Source: Roseobacter sp. SK209-2-6
GTDB lineage: Bacteria; Pseudomonadota; Alphaproteobacteria; Rhodobacterales; Rhodobacteraceae
Assembly: GCF_000169455.1 (NCBI RefSeq)
Contig: NZ_AAYC01000019.1
Span: 1-58,862, forward strand
Direction of reading: 5' to 3'
Length of the DNA: 58,862 nt
Both the position numbers and the translations under genes were made by a program. Under the pieces are notes generated by a model. It was not told the DNA's origin. It saw only the letters and a program-made list of their open reading frames with translations, and made no database searches. Of the stretch, positions 42,301 through 51,213 are shown in pieces (position 1 is the first letter of the stretch; every line of letters starts with the position of its first letter).

Positions 42301-43739
42301 TGTTCTCGGAGCTGGTTGCATTGCGTCGGCAATTGGATAGCGGTGTCACGGTTGAGCATGCAACGCGGACACTGCGGTCTTGGGCAGAGGCTCACGCGAC
42401 GCCAGCTCGCGCGCCAAAGCTGCGGTCAGCTGGCAATTCGGTGCCCGCTGATCGACGTTTAAGTGATTTTCAGCATTTGATCGGGGACCAGACAAACGCC
42501 TTGGGCGAGGTCTCCCCGGTGGAAGAAATGCTGGCTCGTATCGTGGGACCACATATCCGGGCCTTACCGGATCCGAACTTAACATCACTGCAGGCGGCGG
42601 TAGACGAAGCTCTAAGTGATGCGATGCGCCTCGTGCTGCACCATCCAGAGTTCCAATCCGTTGAGGCGCAGTGGCGCTCGCTAGATTTGATTGCGCGTTC
42701 TGTTGAGGTTGGAGATGATCTTGAGGTAATCCTCTATGATGTCTCTGCCGAAGAAATAGCGGTTGATCTGGCCAGTCAGGATGATCTGGCGGAAACGGGC
42801 CTTGTTAGACTTTTGACGGAAAAACCTTTGGATCCGGATCTTGGGCGTGGGGGCTATTCCGCGATCATTGGGCTATTTAATTTTGAAGAAACGCCTCCGC
42901 ATGCGGAGCTCTTGGGTCGAATTGCGCGCGTTGCTGCCCATGTGGATGCGCCTTTCTTTGCCTCTATCTCGCCTGGCTTCCTGGATCTGCCAAAGCAGGA
43001 CAGACCCATATTGACTGCCAAGGCCTGGGATACGCTGAAATCGATGCCTGAAGCGGGGCATCTTGGGCTGGCCAGTCCAAGGTTCTTGTTGCGCCGCCCA
43101 TATGGTTCAAAAACGGACCCGATTGATGCCTTCAAGTTTGAAGAGTTTTCAGAGACAGAAGGGTTGCGGGGCATGCTTTGGGCGAACCCGGTTGTCCTGT
43201 TGACGATCCTTTTGGCACAGTCCTTCCGACAGAATGGAGACTCCTTGCAGTTGGGCTCCATAATGTCCCTGGGCGGTATGCCCTATCACTATGTGACGGA
43301 TCGGCATGGGGATCAGGTGGCCTTGCCTTGTACTGAGCGGAACATTGATCTGGATAAGATTGCCGCAGCCAATGACCGGGGCTTCATGGCCATAAGCGCG
43401 GTCAAAGGCCGGGATGAATTGCGGCTCACCTCCTTTCAATCGGTTGCAGGTGGTGAGATCCTGGGTCCCTGGACAGGTGTGCCTGCGCCGGAACCATCTC
43501 CACCGGACCCCAGAGAGGCATCAGGACCGGCATCGATGAAGGCCAGTGATGACATTGTAGGAGATCAGGAGTCCGATGAGTTTGATCTTGGGGATCTGGA
43601 GTTGGATGGAAAAGACGCGGAAACGAATGAACTTGGAGACTTGGATGATTTGCTGGCGAGTTTCGAAGATGACAGCGATGATGCGGCAGAAGATGGCGAT
43701 ATGGATGCAGAACTCGCTGCTCTGCTGAGTGATTTGTAA
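39345..43739 (+). CDS. Giant TssB - acidic leucine repeat - TssC-like fusion protein
   Basis: 1464 residues. Residues 1 to about 165 are a complete TssB, 90 of the first 100 residues identical to the separate TssB. Residues about 165-866 hold about 32 acidic repeats of a core D/E-x-L-[DES]-x-[IVL]-L-x-x-L (LDDILDDLGAI, LEAVLSTVP, LADLLGDLAGD, LDNLLADLGID), spaced about 22 residues apart. Residues about 900-1010 are a second VipA-like domain (FRIALLGDFSGRAARGLVEA, ISVKLGELDDLHPDELF). Residues about 1060-1390 are a divergent TssC N-terminal domain (SPRFLLRRPYGSKTDPIDAF). Two more repeats close the protein (LDDLLASFEDD and LAALLSDL). Its start overlaps the channel gene. The role is unknown; a sheath-associated scaffold or hub is inferred. 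Confidence 0.9.
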   Translation: MADSSQKFISRNRAPRVQIEYDVELYGAEKKVQLPFVMGVMSDLLGKSKETQPAVADRKFLEIDVDNFDKRMKSMAPRAAFTVPNTLTGEGSLAVDLTFESMKDFSPGAIAHNVEALRPLLEARNQLQTLMAYMDGKSGAEELIEKILQSPALLASLSQGENGQSEEAALALESLRGQALSDEDQDHSEAVLGQLRKQAPVEEVHEDSAAATLDALRQVPVPPPEAADTSAEILSELSEAAVEVRREEDDSVEVALSSLEVADEEALEFDATSEVLNSLQANEPEPVATKESTSDVLAELATQGEEQNLPSSDRSELEAVLGDLAETDLPSLEEIDQSAEVLSGLAATAEDIVESEPGEELAEVLSSLPEIEPDTANQDVATDAVLSGLETTEIASPESEDDEDLEAVLSTVPAADEASLEVETTDVLAALGETEIEEETVEEGLDSILAGFEAAEEEFPAEPQIEAVLSSLPLGDPTPEAVASSNEIDAALNELALGADDLGPDKSEEESARILADLEMETQAPNADPIGELDQVLENLGEEAPAAQEIDVEAAFDDILSDLAEVPDDQDADDSLDDILDDLGAIGDADEEPADAALDDILAGLDAGSVEESEATEQDSAEAILAGLESQEAPPSEEGGLGDALNELSEKETPERESSEDLELADLLGDLAGDAEEAGSLEAASDDLDDILADLGDSAASVEEDATAGEAKENLEDVLAALEGSAEPLEQEDGLSDILNDLSEGENKVDELFEEDPELSDLLGDLTAAVETESATDDTLGELDDILSSLGDEEAGPNSDGVVGEATAEEPIAAVADDEHDELDALLSDLEAGESADDDLSSLLGKTDVTEGASDLDNLLADLGIDETGASASDAVDETGPSLETEFAYGTISADRPEPQKLIRKRFRIALLGDFSGRAARGLVEAGGELATRPEIQLDPDTVEEVIEGFKTELRLPIGKEGAAISVKLGELDDLHPDELFDNVDLFSELVALRRQLDSGVTVEHATRTLRSWAEAHATPARAPKLRSAGNSVPADRRLSDFQHLIGDQTNALGEVSPVEEMLARIVGPHIRALPDPNLTSLQAAVDEALSDAMRLVLHHPEFQSVEAQWRSLDLIARSVEVGDDLEVILYDVSAEEIAVDLASQDDLAETGLVRLLTEKPLDPDLGRGGYSAIIGLFNFEETPPHAELLGRIARVAAHVDAPFFASISPGFLDLPKQDRPILTAKAWDTLKSMPEAGHLGLASPRFLLRRPYGSKTDPIDAFKFEEFSETEGLRGMLWANPVVLLTILLAQSFRQNGDSLQLGSIMSLGGMPYHYVTDRHGDQVALPCTERNIDLDKIAAANDRGFMAISAVKGRDELRLTSFQSVAGGEILGPWTGVPAPEPSPPDPREASGPASMKASDDIVGDQESDEFDLGDLELDGKDAETNELGDLDDLLASFEDDSDDAAEDGDMDAELAALLSDL

Positions 43740-43802
43740 TGGGACGATTTGAAGTGGAACGGGTGTATTTCTGCCCGGCCCCTTTCGAGGAAAGGAGGAA
43801 CC

Positions 43803-45914
43803 ATGGTTGAGAGCAAAGCACATGACAGTGATATGGTCTGGATGTCCGGAAGTTATTCTGTACGGGACCTTTTGCTAAAACGCGCCATTGTGCGTGAAGG
43901 GCTAAGTAAGTTGACCGAGACAACTATCGAGTTTCAGTCAAAGAACAAGGCCGTGAAACTAGAGGATCTGGTAGGCCAAACAATGTGCCTTCATGTCCAG
44001 ACTGAAGATGAGGAGGATCAAAAATACTCTGGTCTTTGTATTTCTGTTGAAAATATCGGGTTTCGCGATGGCTATGGGCAATATGTGGCTGAGGTCCGCC
44101 CTTGGTTTTGGTTGCTGACCAGAACCCAGGACAGTCGCGTTTTTCAAGAGATGTCGACCGTAGAGATCATTGAACAGATCTTTGGCGAATATGGTTTCAG
44201 TGATTTCAGCAACAAGCTGAGCGAGAGTTACGACCCACGCGAGTATTGCTTACAATACCGCGAGACGGATTTTGATTTCCTCTGCCGCCTGATGGAAGAG
44301 GAGGGGATCTATTATTACTTTGACAGCGCCAATGACAAAAATTCACCGGAGAAACTGACCCTTTGTGATGGCATCAGTGGGCACTCTCCGATCCTGGGCG
44401 AAGCCTCGCGGGAGTTTCATGCGCGAGATGACAGTGACCGGCGTCGCGAAGATCACGTTGCGGAATGGGCCCGAGAAGAAATTCTGACCCGTGGCAAGAT
44501 GACCTTGAATGATTTCGACTTTTTGTCTCCGGCAGCGGACCTGAAGGCGAGCAACAAGATCGAAAAAGGAAAGCACAGCCACAAGAGCCACGAGGTTTAT
44601 GACTATCAGGGCCACTATCGCAAAGACACTGGACTGGGTGATAAGCGTGCCCGGGTCCGCATGGAGGCAGAGGCGATCCGGCACAAACGATGGCGAGGAG
44701 CCGCGAGTGTTCGAACCATGGGCACGGGTTTTACTTTTAAGCTGACCAATCACCCCGACAAAGAAGCAAACGCGGAGTATCTGGTTACGGATGCGATCCA
44801 CTATCTGCAGGTCGCCGGAGATTACAACGAGCGCGAAAAGCGTAAAACCGATGCGGCCGAGGATGGAGAAATGCGCCATGATGTTAAGGTTCGCAATATG
44901 GATTTCCCGGAGGAGATTCAGAACGACGCCTATGCGATTGTCTTTGGCGCTATTGAAAAACAAGAGCAGTATCGAGCACCTCTTGAGACGCAGTGGCCGG
45001 AGGTTCAGGGATTACAGACGGCCACAGTGGTGGGCGCCTCGGGGGAGGAGATCTGGACCGACGAACATGGGCGGATCAAAATCCAGTTCCATTGGGATCG
45101 CGAAGGCAAGAAGGATGAGAACTCCTCTTGCTTTGTGCGGGTCGTAACGCCCTGGTCAGGGAATGGCTGGGGTATGGTGGCGGTGCCGCGTATGGGGCAG
45201 GAGGTGGTCATTCAGTTTGAAGATGGCAATCCTGATCGTCCCATTTGTACAGGCATGCTTTACAATGCTGATACTATGCCGCCTTATCAGTATCCCGATG
45301 ACCAGACTCAGCTTGGCATCAAAACCAACTCTTCGCTTGGAGGCGGTGGTTACAATGAGCTGATGTTTGACGACAAAAAAGGCGAAGAACTGATGCGTGT
45401 CCAGGCGGAAAAGGACCATCAGATGTTGATCAAGGACCGTTCAGCCGTAACCATCGGGCTGGACGCACCAGAGCCTGATGCGCCAGGAACAGATGAGAAA
45501 AGCTATGCGCTTACCGTAAAACAGCATATGGATGAGGTGGTGAAAAGCGGTAACCGAACCGAAGTGGTGGAAACGGGTGATAAGGCAGAGACCATCCAAA
45601 CGGGGAATATGACCCTGGATGTTGATACCGGAAATCTGACCGAAACCATCGCCAAAGGGAACCACGAGGAGACGGTCAGCCTTGGGAATTTGACGGTCGA
45701 TGTGACCGCAGGCAAGGTGAAGATGACTGCCGGCCAAGAGATATTGCTCCAGGTGGGACCTTCCTCTGTAAAGATCGATAATTCGGGTGTGACCATTAAG
45801 GGTCCAATGATTAAGATCGAAGGATCCGGAATGGTTGAAGCCAAGGCTCCGATGACGACCGTGAAGGGGGATGCGATGCTGACCCTGAAGGGCGGCCTGA
45901 CGATGATTAACTAG
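43803..45914 (+). CDS. vgrG: T6SS spike protein VgrG (TssI)
   Basis: 703 residues. Residues about 1-480 form the gp27/gp5-like Vgr core (EYCLQYRETDFDFLCRLMEE, EEGIYYYF, the gp5 OB-fold VVGASGEEIWTDEHGRIKIQ and FHWDREGKKDENSSCFVRVV, then WSGNGWGMVAVPRMGQEVVI). The C-terminal needle (about 560-700) is a repetitive beta-helix (NRTEVVETGDKAETIQTGNM, GNLTETIAKGNHEETVSLGN). No extra enzymatic domain is attached, so it is a structural spike. The ATG at 43803 has an ideal aaaggagg; the upstream in-frame start at 43749 is unlikely. Confidence 0.96.
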   Translation: MVESKAHDSDMVWMSGSYSVRDLLLKRAIVREGLSKLTETTIEFQSKNKAVKLEDLVGQTMCLHVQTEDEEDQKYSGLCISVENIGFRDGYGQYVAEVRPWFWLLTRTQDSRVFQEMSTVEIIEQIFGEYGFSDFSNKLSESYDPREYCLQYRETDFDFLCRLMEEEGIYYYFDSANDKNSPEKLTLCDGISGHSPILGEASREFHARDDSDRRREDHVAEWAREEILTRGKMTLNDFDFLSPAADLKASNKIEKGKHSHKSHEVYDYQGHYRKDTGLGDKRARVRMEAEAIRHKRWRGAASVRTMGTGFTFKLTNHPDKEANAEYLVTDAIHYLQVAGDYNEREKRKTDAAEDGEMRHDVKVRNMDFPEEIQNDAYAIVFGAIEKQEQYRAPLETQWPEVQGLQTATVVGASGEEIWTDEHGRIKIQFHWDREGKKDENSSCFVRVVTPWSGNGWGMVAVPRMGQEVVIQFEDGNPDRPICTGMLYNADTMPPYQYPDDQTQLGIKTNSSLGGGGYNELMFDDKKGEELMRVQAEKDHQMLIKDRSAVTIGLDAPEPDAPGTDEKSYALTVKQHMDEVVKSGNRTEVVETGDKAETIQTGNMTLDVDTGNLTETIAKGNHEETVSLGNLTVDVTAGKVKMTAGQEILLQVGPSSVKIDNSGVTIKGPMIKIEGSGMVEAKAPMTTVKGDAMLTLKGGLTMIN

Positions 45915-45923
45915 GTGGAAACG

Positions 45924-46535
45924 ATGTCAGAGAGATTTGAAAATCTGATCAAGCTTCCGCCGGATCCCGTCGCTAAGCTGTTGTCGCGTGCCAATGTCAT
46001 TTTGAAAACACCGCTGGAGGCCCCACCCACGGCTGCAGCCCCTGCAGTTTTGGAAGAATTGGTTCAGAAGGGTGCATTGGTCGATCTGCTGCGTCTTCTG
46101 GCCATTCTATTGCCACCCAGAGAACGCGTTTGGTGGGCCTGTATGGCGGCACGGGACTATATTGGTCCCCGATCCCCCAAGGATCCCCCATCTTTGACCA
46201 CATCAGAGGCCTGGGTGCGCGAACCCAACGAAGAAAACAGGGATGCAGCCCGCGTGACTCTAGACCATGCCTATATCGATGATGACACTGTGAATTGCGC
46301 ATTGGCGGTTCTTTATGCGGATGGAACTTTGGGTCCGGGTGATCTGAAGCAATACCCCGCCCCGGCTGGCGCATCAGAGGCAGCAGCCTTTGCGATGAAT
46401 ATGGTAGCCTTGGGTCAATTGTCTGATAAGTTTGAAGAACACGGCCAGGTGCTCGTCGAGCGTGCATTGGATATTGCACGCGGGGGAAATGGCCAGGGTT
46501 CTGCTAAACCTGCTGCGGCGGAACAAGAGCAATAA
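45924..46535 (+). CDS. DUF6931-like T6SS-associated protein
   Basis: 203 residues, mostly helical with no signal peptide or membrane segment. Stretches such as VDLLRLLAILLPPRERVWWA, CMAARDYIGPRSPKDPPSL and NEENRDAARVTLDHAYIDDD resemble, as I recall, the DUF6931 family found beside vgrG and PAAR genes. It lies between these two genes and is translated just after vgrG (aggtgga before the ATG), which suggests a spike-loading adaptor or chaperone; this is inferred from position only. Confidence 0.6.
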   Translation: MSERFENLIKLPPDPVAKLLSRANVILKTPLEAPPTAAAPAVLEELVQKGALVDLLRLLAILLPPRERVWWACMAARDYIGPRSPKDPPSLTTSEAWVREPNEENRDAARVTLDHAYIDDDTVNCALAVLYADGTLGPGDLKQYPAPAGASEAAAFAMNMVALGQLSDKFEEHGQVLVERALDIARGGNGQGSAKPAAAEQEQ

Positions 46536-46549
46536 GGAGATGAGCTGAC

Positions 46550-46849
46550 ATGGGAATGCCACAGGCCCGCGTATTCGATTTGCATGCCTGCATGCTGCCA
46601 TCCATTCCACCGCCACCGGCAGTGCCGATCCCGATCCCAATTCAACCACCCTGTGCGGTGACGGTTTTGGTTGGAAAGCTTCCCGCCGCCCGCATGACAG
46701 ACTTGTGTATGGCGGCGCCGCCCCATCCGATAGTCAAAGGCTCTGGTACCGTGCTGATCAACAAACTGCCTGCCGCCCGGATCATGGATAATACAGCCTG
46801 CGGGGGGATGATCGTGAAGGGTGAGTTTACGGTCCTGGTAGGAGGATAG
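46550..46849 (+). CDS. PAAR-domain spike tip protein
   Basis: 99 residues forming a single PAAR-like domain: prolines and hydrophobic repeats (MLPSIPPPPAVPIPIPIQPP), then LPAARMTDLCMAAPPHP and LINKLPAARIMDNTACGGM, with His and Cys residues positioned to bind the zinc at the tip. It sharpens VgrG. No effector extension is present, so any toxin must be carried by other genes. Confidence 0.9.
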   Translation: MGMPQARVFDLHACMLPSIPPPPAVPIPIPIQPPCAVTVLVGKLPAARMTDLCMAAPPHPIVKGSGTVLINKLPAARIMDNTACGGMIVKGEFTVLVGG

Positions 46850-46857
46850 CAGCGACG

Positions 46858-48357
46858 ATGGCTGTCACCTTGAAGTTTCAGAATTCCGGAGCAATTCCGG
46901 GAGATGCCTCACCGGTTCCAATGCTTGGACCCAGCCTGACCATTGGGCGGGGCGATAGCAATGACTTGGTGCTGCCTGATCCGGATCAGCAACTTTCACG
47001 CAGCCATTGTGCAATCGAGGATCACAACGGCAATGTTTTGGTTGTCGACCTAAGCGCCAATGGAACATTCCTCAACTATTCAAAAATCCCCTTGGGCCGG
47101 ACACCAACACCGCTGAATAACGGAGATGTTCTTTGCGTTGGGAACTATGAACTCCTTGTTGAGATAAGTAACAACAATCTGGCTGATCAAATTCCAGATC
47201 CCGTTGCTGCTGTTCCTATTTCACCTGGCGTAGCGGGGAATGCACCTGATCCCATGGCGCTGCTCGATGATGCAGGTCCCGAAGGAGATTTTCTTGATGA
47301 TCTTCTTGGGGAGACAGCGCCAACTGGCCCGGCTCAACTCAATCCGGTAGACCCTATTGATGAGCTGTTGCCCCCAATGGGCGAAGACGAAGATCCGTTT
47401 TTCCAGAAACCTCTGGATGGTTTGGAGGGGGAGGGGGCAAGCCTGCCAAGCCACTCGCCTTCGGCATCGGATAGCTTTTCCGCCCCTGCTGCCTCTTCTT
47501 CGACCATTCCAGATGACTGGGACGATGATTTCTTTGCGGGAATAGGAGAGGCTGAGACTGCGGCGATCCCGGAACCAGTTGCGCCTGCCCCCGCACCAGT
47601 GATCAAAGAGCCAGAACCTACTCCGACTGTAGAGGAGGTTCAGACCGCAACACCCGCAACTGTGCCGCCGAAACCAGAAGACCAATCGCAGGCTCCATCC
47701 GCCCCGGCTACCAAACCCGTGGAGCGGGAAGCGAAAGGTGAAGATCGCGTAACGGCGTCGACCGCGCAAAGTTCCGATGACGCAGTGGGGGCCTATCTGC
47801 GTGGTCTGGGCTTGGAAGAGAATTTTCTTGCGGATGAGGACCGCAGCACCGCTATGGGCCGTTTGGGACGTGTGATGCTGACCTTGGTGACCGGGCTGCG
47901 TGAAATCCTGATGACACGAACTTCGATCAAGTCGGAATTCCGAATTGAGCAAACCATGATTTCAGCAGGTGGGAATAACCCACTCAAGTTTTCGATAACG
48001 CCTGACCAGGCAATCGAAGCCATGGTGAAGCCAGCGACCAAAGGTTACCTCAGCCCAGAGACCGCGGCAGAGGAAGCGCTCAGAGATATCAAGGCCCATG
48101 AGGTTGCTATGGTGACCGGTATGGAAGCCGCTCTCAAGGGTGTGTTGGGAAAACTGGACCCAAAGGCTTTGGAGGCTCAGATCGAAGATCGGGGTGGTCT
48201 GAGTGGTCTCTTAAGGGGCAAGAAAGCGCGCTATTGGGATGTCTATGAAAAACTATATGCAGACATTTCAGATCAGGCGGAAAATGATTTTCATGAGCTG
48301 TTTAGCCGCGAATTTGCTCGTGCTTACAAAGCGCAGCTCGATAAGTTGAAAGATTGA
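46858..48357 (+). CDS. tagH: T6SS FHA-domain protein TagH
   Basis: 499 residues. The N-terminal forkhead-associated domain (about 25-105) has the expected phosphothreonine-binding pattern (LTIGRGDSNDLVLPDPD, LSRSHCAIEDHNGNVLVVDL, SANGTFLNYSKI). A long acidic and proline-rich linker (about 110-310) leads to the TagH C-terminal domain (about 310-499; GAYLRGLGLEENFLADEDRS, LVTGLREILMTRTSIKSEF, DVYEKLYADISDQAENDFHE). It probably reads phosphorylation by the PpkA-like kinase encoded at 56188. The linker contains an acidic segment (DEDPFFQKPLDGLEGEG) slightly like the repeats of the giant fusion. Confidence 0.92.
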   Translation: MAVTLKFQNSGAIPGDASPVPMLGPSLTIGRGDSNDLVLPDPDQQLSRSHCAIEDHNGNVLVVDLSANGTFLNYSKIPLGRTPTPLNNGDVLCVGNYELLVEISNNNLADQIPDPVAAVPISPGVAGNAPDPMALLDDAGPEGDFLDDLLGETAPTGPAQLNPVDPIDELLPPMGEDEDPFFQKPLDGLEGEGASLPSHSPSASDSFSAPAASSSTIPDDWDDDFFAGIGEAETAAIPEPVAPAPAPVIKEPEPTPTVEEVQTATPATVPPKPEDQSQAPSAPATKPVEREAKGEDRVTASTAQSSDDAVGAYLRGLGLEENFLADEDRSTAMGRLGRVMLTLVTGLREILMTRTSIKSEFRIEQTMISAGGNNPLKFSITPDQAIEAMVKPATKGYLSPETAAEEALRDIKAHEVAMVTGMEAALKGVLGKLDPKALEAQIEDRGGLSGLLRGKKARYWDVYEKLYADISDQAENDFHELFSREFARAYKAQLDKLKD

Positions 48358-48396
48358 TCTGCGGTATTTCCTGCAGACGATGGGAAGGAGAACCAG

Positions 48397-49737
48397 GTGT
48401 CCTGGGACAGTAAGGTGCTATGGACTGAGGGGCTATTTCTGCAGCCTCATCACTTCCAACAAGCGGATCGCTATACTGAAGCTTTGGTAACGGGGCTGGC
48501 GCGACGCATAAGCCCTTATGCCTGGGGTGTGAACGGGCTTGAGATCGACCATGAGGCTTTAAAAATTGGCCAATTCGCCCTCAAATCCTGCGAAGGGTTA
48601 ACCCATGATGGGACGGTCTTTCGCGTTCCCATGGCGGATGCCCACCCCCAAGCATTGGAAGTTCCAAGCACGATCAAAGACTGTGTTGTCTATCTGACAA
48701 TTCCGCAGCGGCGTCAGGGCGCTGCGGAGGTTGATTTGAGTGGTGCAGAACGATCTGCAAGTCGGTTACGCCCCGATAGTCAGGAAGTCACCGATGTGAC
48801 CAGCAATGAACGCAAACCCGTTGCGCTTGATGTTGGTAAGCTCAGGCTCCAGTTCGCATTGGCAGTGGATGACCTGGCGGATCTTCTGGCTATTCCCGTG
48901 GCCCGTATCATCGAAGTGCGTGCCGACAAGGAGATCATCCTTGATCAGGCTTTCATCCCTTCTTGCTTGGATGTGCGGGCGGCTTCGGTCTTGCAAGATT
49001 TCCTGCGTGAGTTGGAAGGCTTGCTTGCGCATCGCATGGAGGCCTTGGCGGGCCGATTGGCAGAGGCGGGCACTGCGCGCGGGGTTGCGGATATTTCCGA
49101 CTTCCTGCTTCTAAGCGTTGTAAACCGGATGCTGCCGGTTGTGCGCCATCTGCGCCAGATAGAGAACCTGCACCCCGAGAGGCTCTACGCACTCTGCGCA
49201 AGTCTTGCAGGGGAACTCTCTGGTTTTATGGCCGCAGATAAGCAAGCGCCGGAACTGCCGCCCTATACACATGATGACCTTATGAATTGCTTTGCGCCGG
49301 TCATTCGGGTTTTACGCCAGTATCTGAGTTCGGTCTTGGAGCAAACAGCCATCCCGATCAAACTGGAAGAGCGCAAGTACGGGATTTCGGTTGGTGTCAT
49401 TGCGGATCGCAAACTTTTGGGCAATGCGGGATTTGTTTTGGCGGTCAGTGCGGATCTGCCCGCCGAAGATGTCCGCCGTCATTTCGCAGGGCAGGCAAAG
49501 ATTGGACCTGTCGAGGAAATTCGCCAGTTGGTGAACTCTGCTCTGCCTGGGATCACTCTTAGACCCTTGCCCGTAGCACCTCGTCAAATCCCCTATCATT
49601 CCGGAGTGGTCTATTTCGAAATGGACGGGGAAAGCCCTTATTGGCGCAAGATGACGACCTCCGGCGGCATTGCTGTACATGTCTCAGGCCAATTTCCCGG
49701 CCTGAAAATGGAGCTTTGGGCCATTAGAAACGGCTAA
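48397..49737 (+). CDS. tssK: T6SS baseplate protein TssK
   Basis: 446 residues, the usual TssK size. The N-terminal shell-like region (KVLWTEGLFLQPHHFQQADR) is the classic family start. The C-terminal part that binds the membrane complex (EERKYGISVGVIADRKLLGN, RQIPYHSGVVYFEMDGESPY) is intact. The start is GTG at 48397 behind aaggagaa. TssK couples the baseplate wedges to TssL/TssM. Confidence 0.96.
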   Translation: MSWDSKVLWTEGLFLQPHHFQQADRYTEALVTGLARRISPYAWGVNGLEIDHEALKIGQFALKSCEGLTHDGTVFRVPMADAHPQALEVPSTIKDCVVYLTIPQRRQGAAEVDLSGAERSASRLRPDSQEVTDVTSNERKPVALDVGKLRLQFALAVDDLADLLAIPVARIIEVRADKEIILDQAFIPSCLDVRAASVLQDFLRELEGLLAHRMEALAGRLAEAGTARGVADISDFLLLSVVNRMLPVVRHLRQIENLHPERLYALCASLAGELSGFMAADKQAPELPPYTHDDLMNCFAPVIRVLRQYLSSVLEQTAIPIKLEERKYGISVGVIADRKLLGNAGFVLAVSADLPAEDVRRHFAGQAKIGPVEEIRQLVNSALPGITLRPLPVAPRQIPYHSGVVYFEMDGESPYWRKMTTSGGIAVHVSGQFPGLKMELWAIRNG

Positions 49738-49788
49738 CTGATACATGCGCTCTGCCAGATTGGCAGGCTGCGGAACAAGTGATTGGGT

Positions 49789-51213
49789 ATGAATATGGGT
49801 GACTACGACGACCCCTTTGCAGAGCCGGGTGATACGGACAAGACGGTGATCCGGCCAAATCCGGGTGGCCGCAGGTCAGCTCCCTCAGTGGAGCCTCAAC
49901 CCACCGCGCCGACGCCATCTTCGACCCTGGGTGAGGAAAGCTCGGCAGATGCAATAGGTGTTCCACAAGGGCTTTCGTCATCAGCGCCCAAACCCGCCGC
50001 AGGTAAAGCGGCTCAGATGGCGCTGACGGGGATGAACCCTTTGGCCGCCTGTGCTTCAACTCTTTTTGCATTGATCAGCCGGATCCGAAATCGTGCCCAG
50101 CATATGGACCCTGACGGGCTGCGTAAAAATGTTGTTGCTGAGGTCCGAGCATTTGAAAACAGGGCGCTGCAGGCAGGAATAGCTGCGCAAACGGTCAAAG
50201 TTGCCCGCTATGCTCTTTGTGCCACTCTTGATGATGTTGTGCTCAACACGCCTTGGGGCGGGCAATCCAACTGGGGTTTGCAATCCATGGTCGGAACCTT
50301 CCATCGAGAGACCGTTGGCGGGGACCGGTTCTATGACCTTCTTGCCAGATTGGAAAAAGAACCAGGCAACAATATCGATATGCTTGAATTTCTTTACATG
50401 TGCATGTCGCTTGGTTTCGAAGGCCGTCTGAGAGTGGAACAGGGGGGGAGCGAAAAGCACCTGCAGATCCGAGCAGCACTGGCTAGAATTATTCGCAACC
50501 AGCGTGGGCCGGTGGAGCGCGATCTCTCTCCTCATTGGGAAGGATTGGTCAAACCGTTCAAGATGCTCTCTGCCTGGCGACTTGTTTGGATATCCCTGGC
50601 GATTACTGGGATTTTGCTGGCGGCGCAATTTACGGGGCTCAGCTGGGCCCTGTCCAACGAGACGGAGAACGTCGTTGGGCAACTGAGCATTGTTGATGCG
50701 GGGCAAAAGGCAGAGCTAGAGCGCCGGGCCCCACCGCCACCGCCGCCACCACCAGCGCCAACCATCGAAGAGCAGATTGCCAAGGTCTCTGGCTTTCTGG
50801 AGCCAGAGATTGCGGGGGGCATCGTCAAGGTCTTTCAAAAGGGTAATGTGCTCATAATTCGACTGGCGGGCTCTGGTATGTTTGGCTCCGGATCCGACCA
50901 GCTGAGCAAAGCCTTTCGAACACCGGTTCAACGCCTGGCAGAGGCTCTGAACGATGAGAAAGGGCAGGTCATCGTGGTTGGCCATTCAGACAATATTCCA
51001 ATCAGGTCTTCTCGCTTCCCATCCAATATGGCGCTTTCCTTGGCGCGGGCAAAATCGGTGATGGAAGGGATGGCAAAAGCCATGGCAGAGCCGGAACGAC
51101 TGTCGGCGGAGGGGCGCGCGGATCAGGAACCCATTGCGGACAATGGAACCAAAGCGGGACGGGCCAAGAACCGCCGAATTGAAATCTTGCTGGTGCAGGA
51201 GGTTGGCCAATGA
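49789..51213 (+). CDS. tssL: T6SS membrane protein TssL (DotU) with C-terminal OmpA domain
   Basis: 474 residues from the ATG at 49789 (ATG 49795 is also possible). A disordered N-terminus is followed by the cytoplasmic DotU domain (about 80-260; RKNVVAEVRAFENRALQAG, ARYALCATLDDVVLNTPWG, MLEFLYMCMSLGFEGRLRVE), one membrane helix (LVWISLAITGILLAAQFTGL), a proline-rich hinge (RAPPPPPPPPAPT) and an OmpA-like peptidoglycan-binding domain (VIVVGHSDNIPIRSSRFPSN, KAGRAKNRRIEILLVQEVGQ). This evolved-TssL form anchors the complex to the wall. The stop overlaps tssM by four bases. Confidence 0.95.
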   Translation: MNMGDYDDPFAEPGDTDKTVIRPNPGGRRSAPSVEPQPTAPTPSSTLGEESSADAIGVPQGLSSSAPKPAAGKAAQMALTGMNPLAACASTLFALISRIRNRAQHMDPDGLRKNVVAEVRAFENRALQAGIAAQTVKVARYALCATLDDVVLNTPWGGQSNWGLQSMVGTFHRETVGGDRFYDLLARLEKEPGNNIDMLEFLYMCMSLGFEGRLRVEQGGSEKHLQIRAALARIIRNQRGPVERDLSPHWEGLVKPFKMLSAWRLVWISLAITGILLAAQFTGLSWALSNETENVVGQLSIVDAGQKAELERRAPPPPPPPPAPTIEEQIAKVSGFLEPEIAGGIVKVFQKGNVLIIRLAGSGMFGSGSDQLSKAFRTPVQRLAEALNDEKGQVIVVGHSDNIPIRSSRFPSNMALSLARAKSVMEGMAKAMAEPERLSAEGRADQEPIADNGTKAGRAKNRRIEILLVQEVGQ

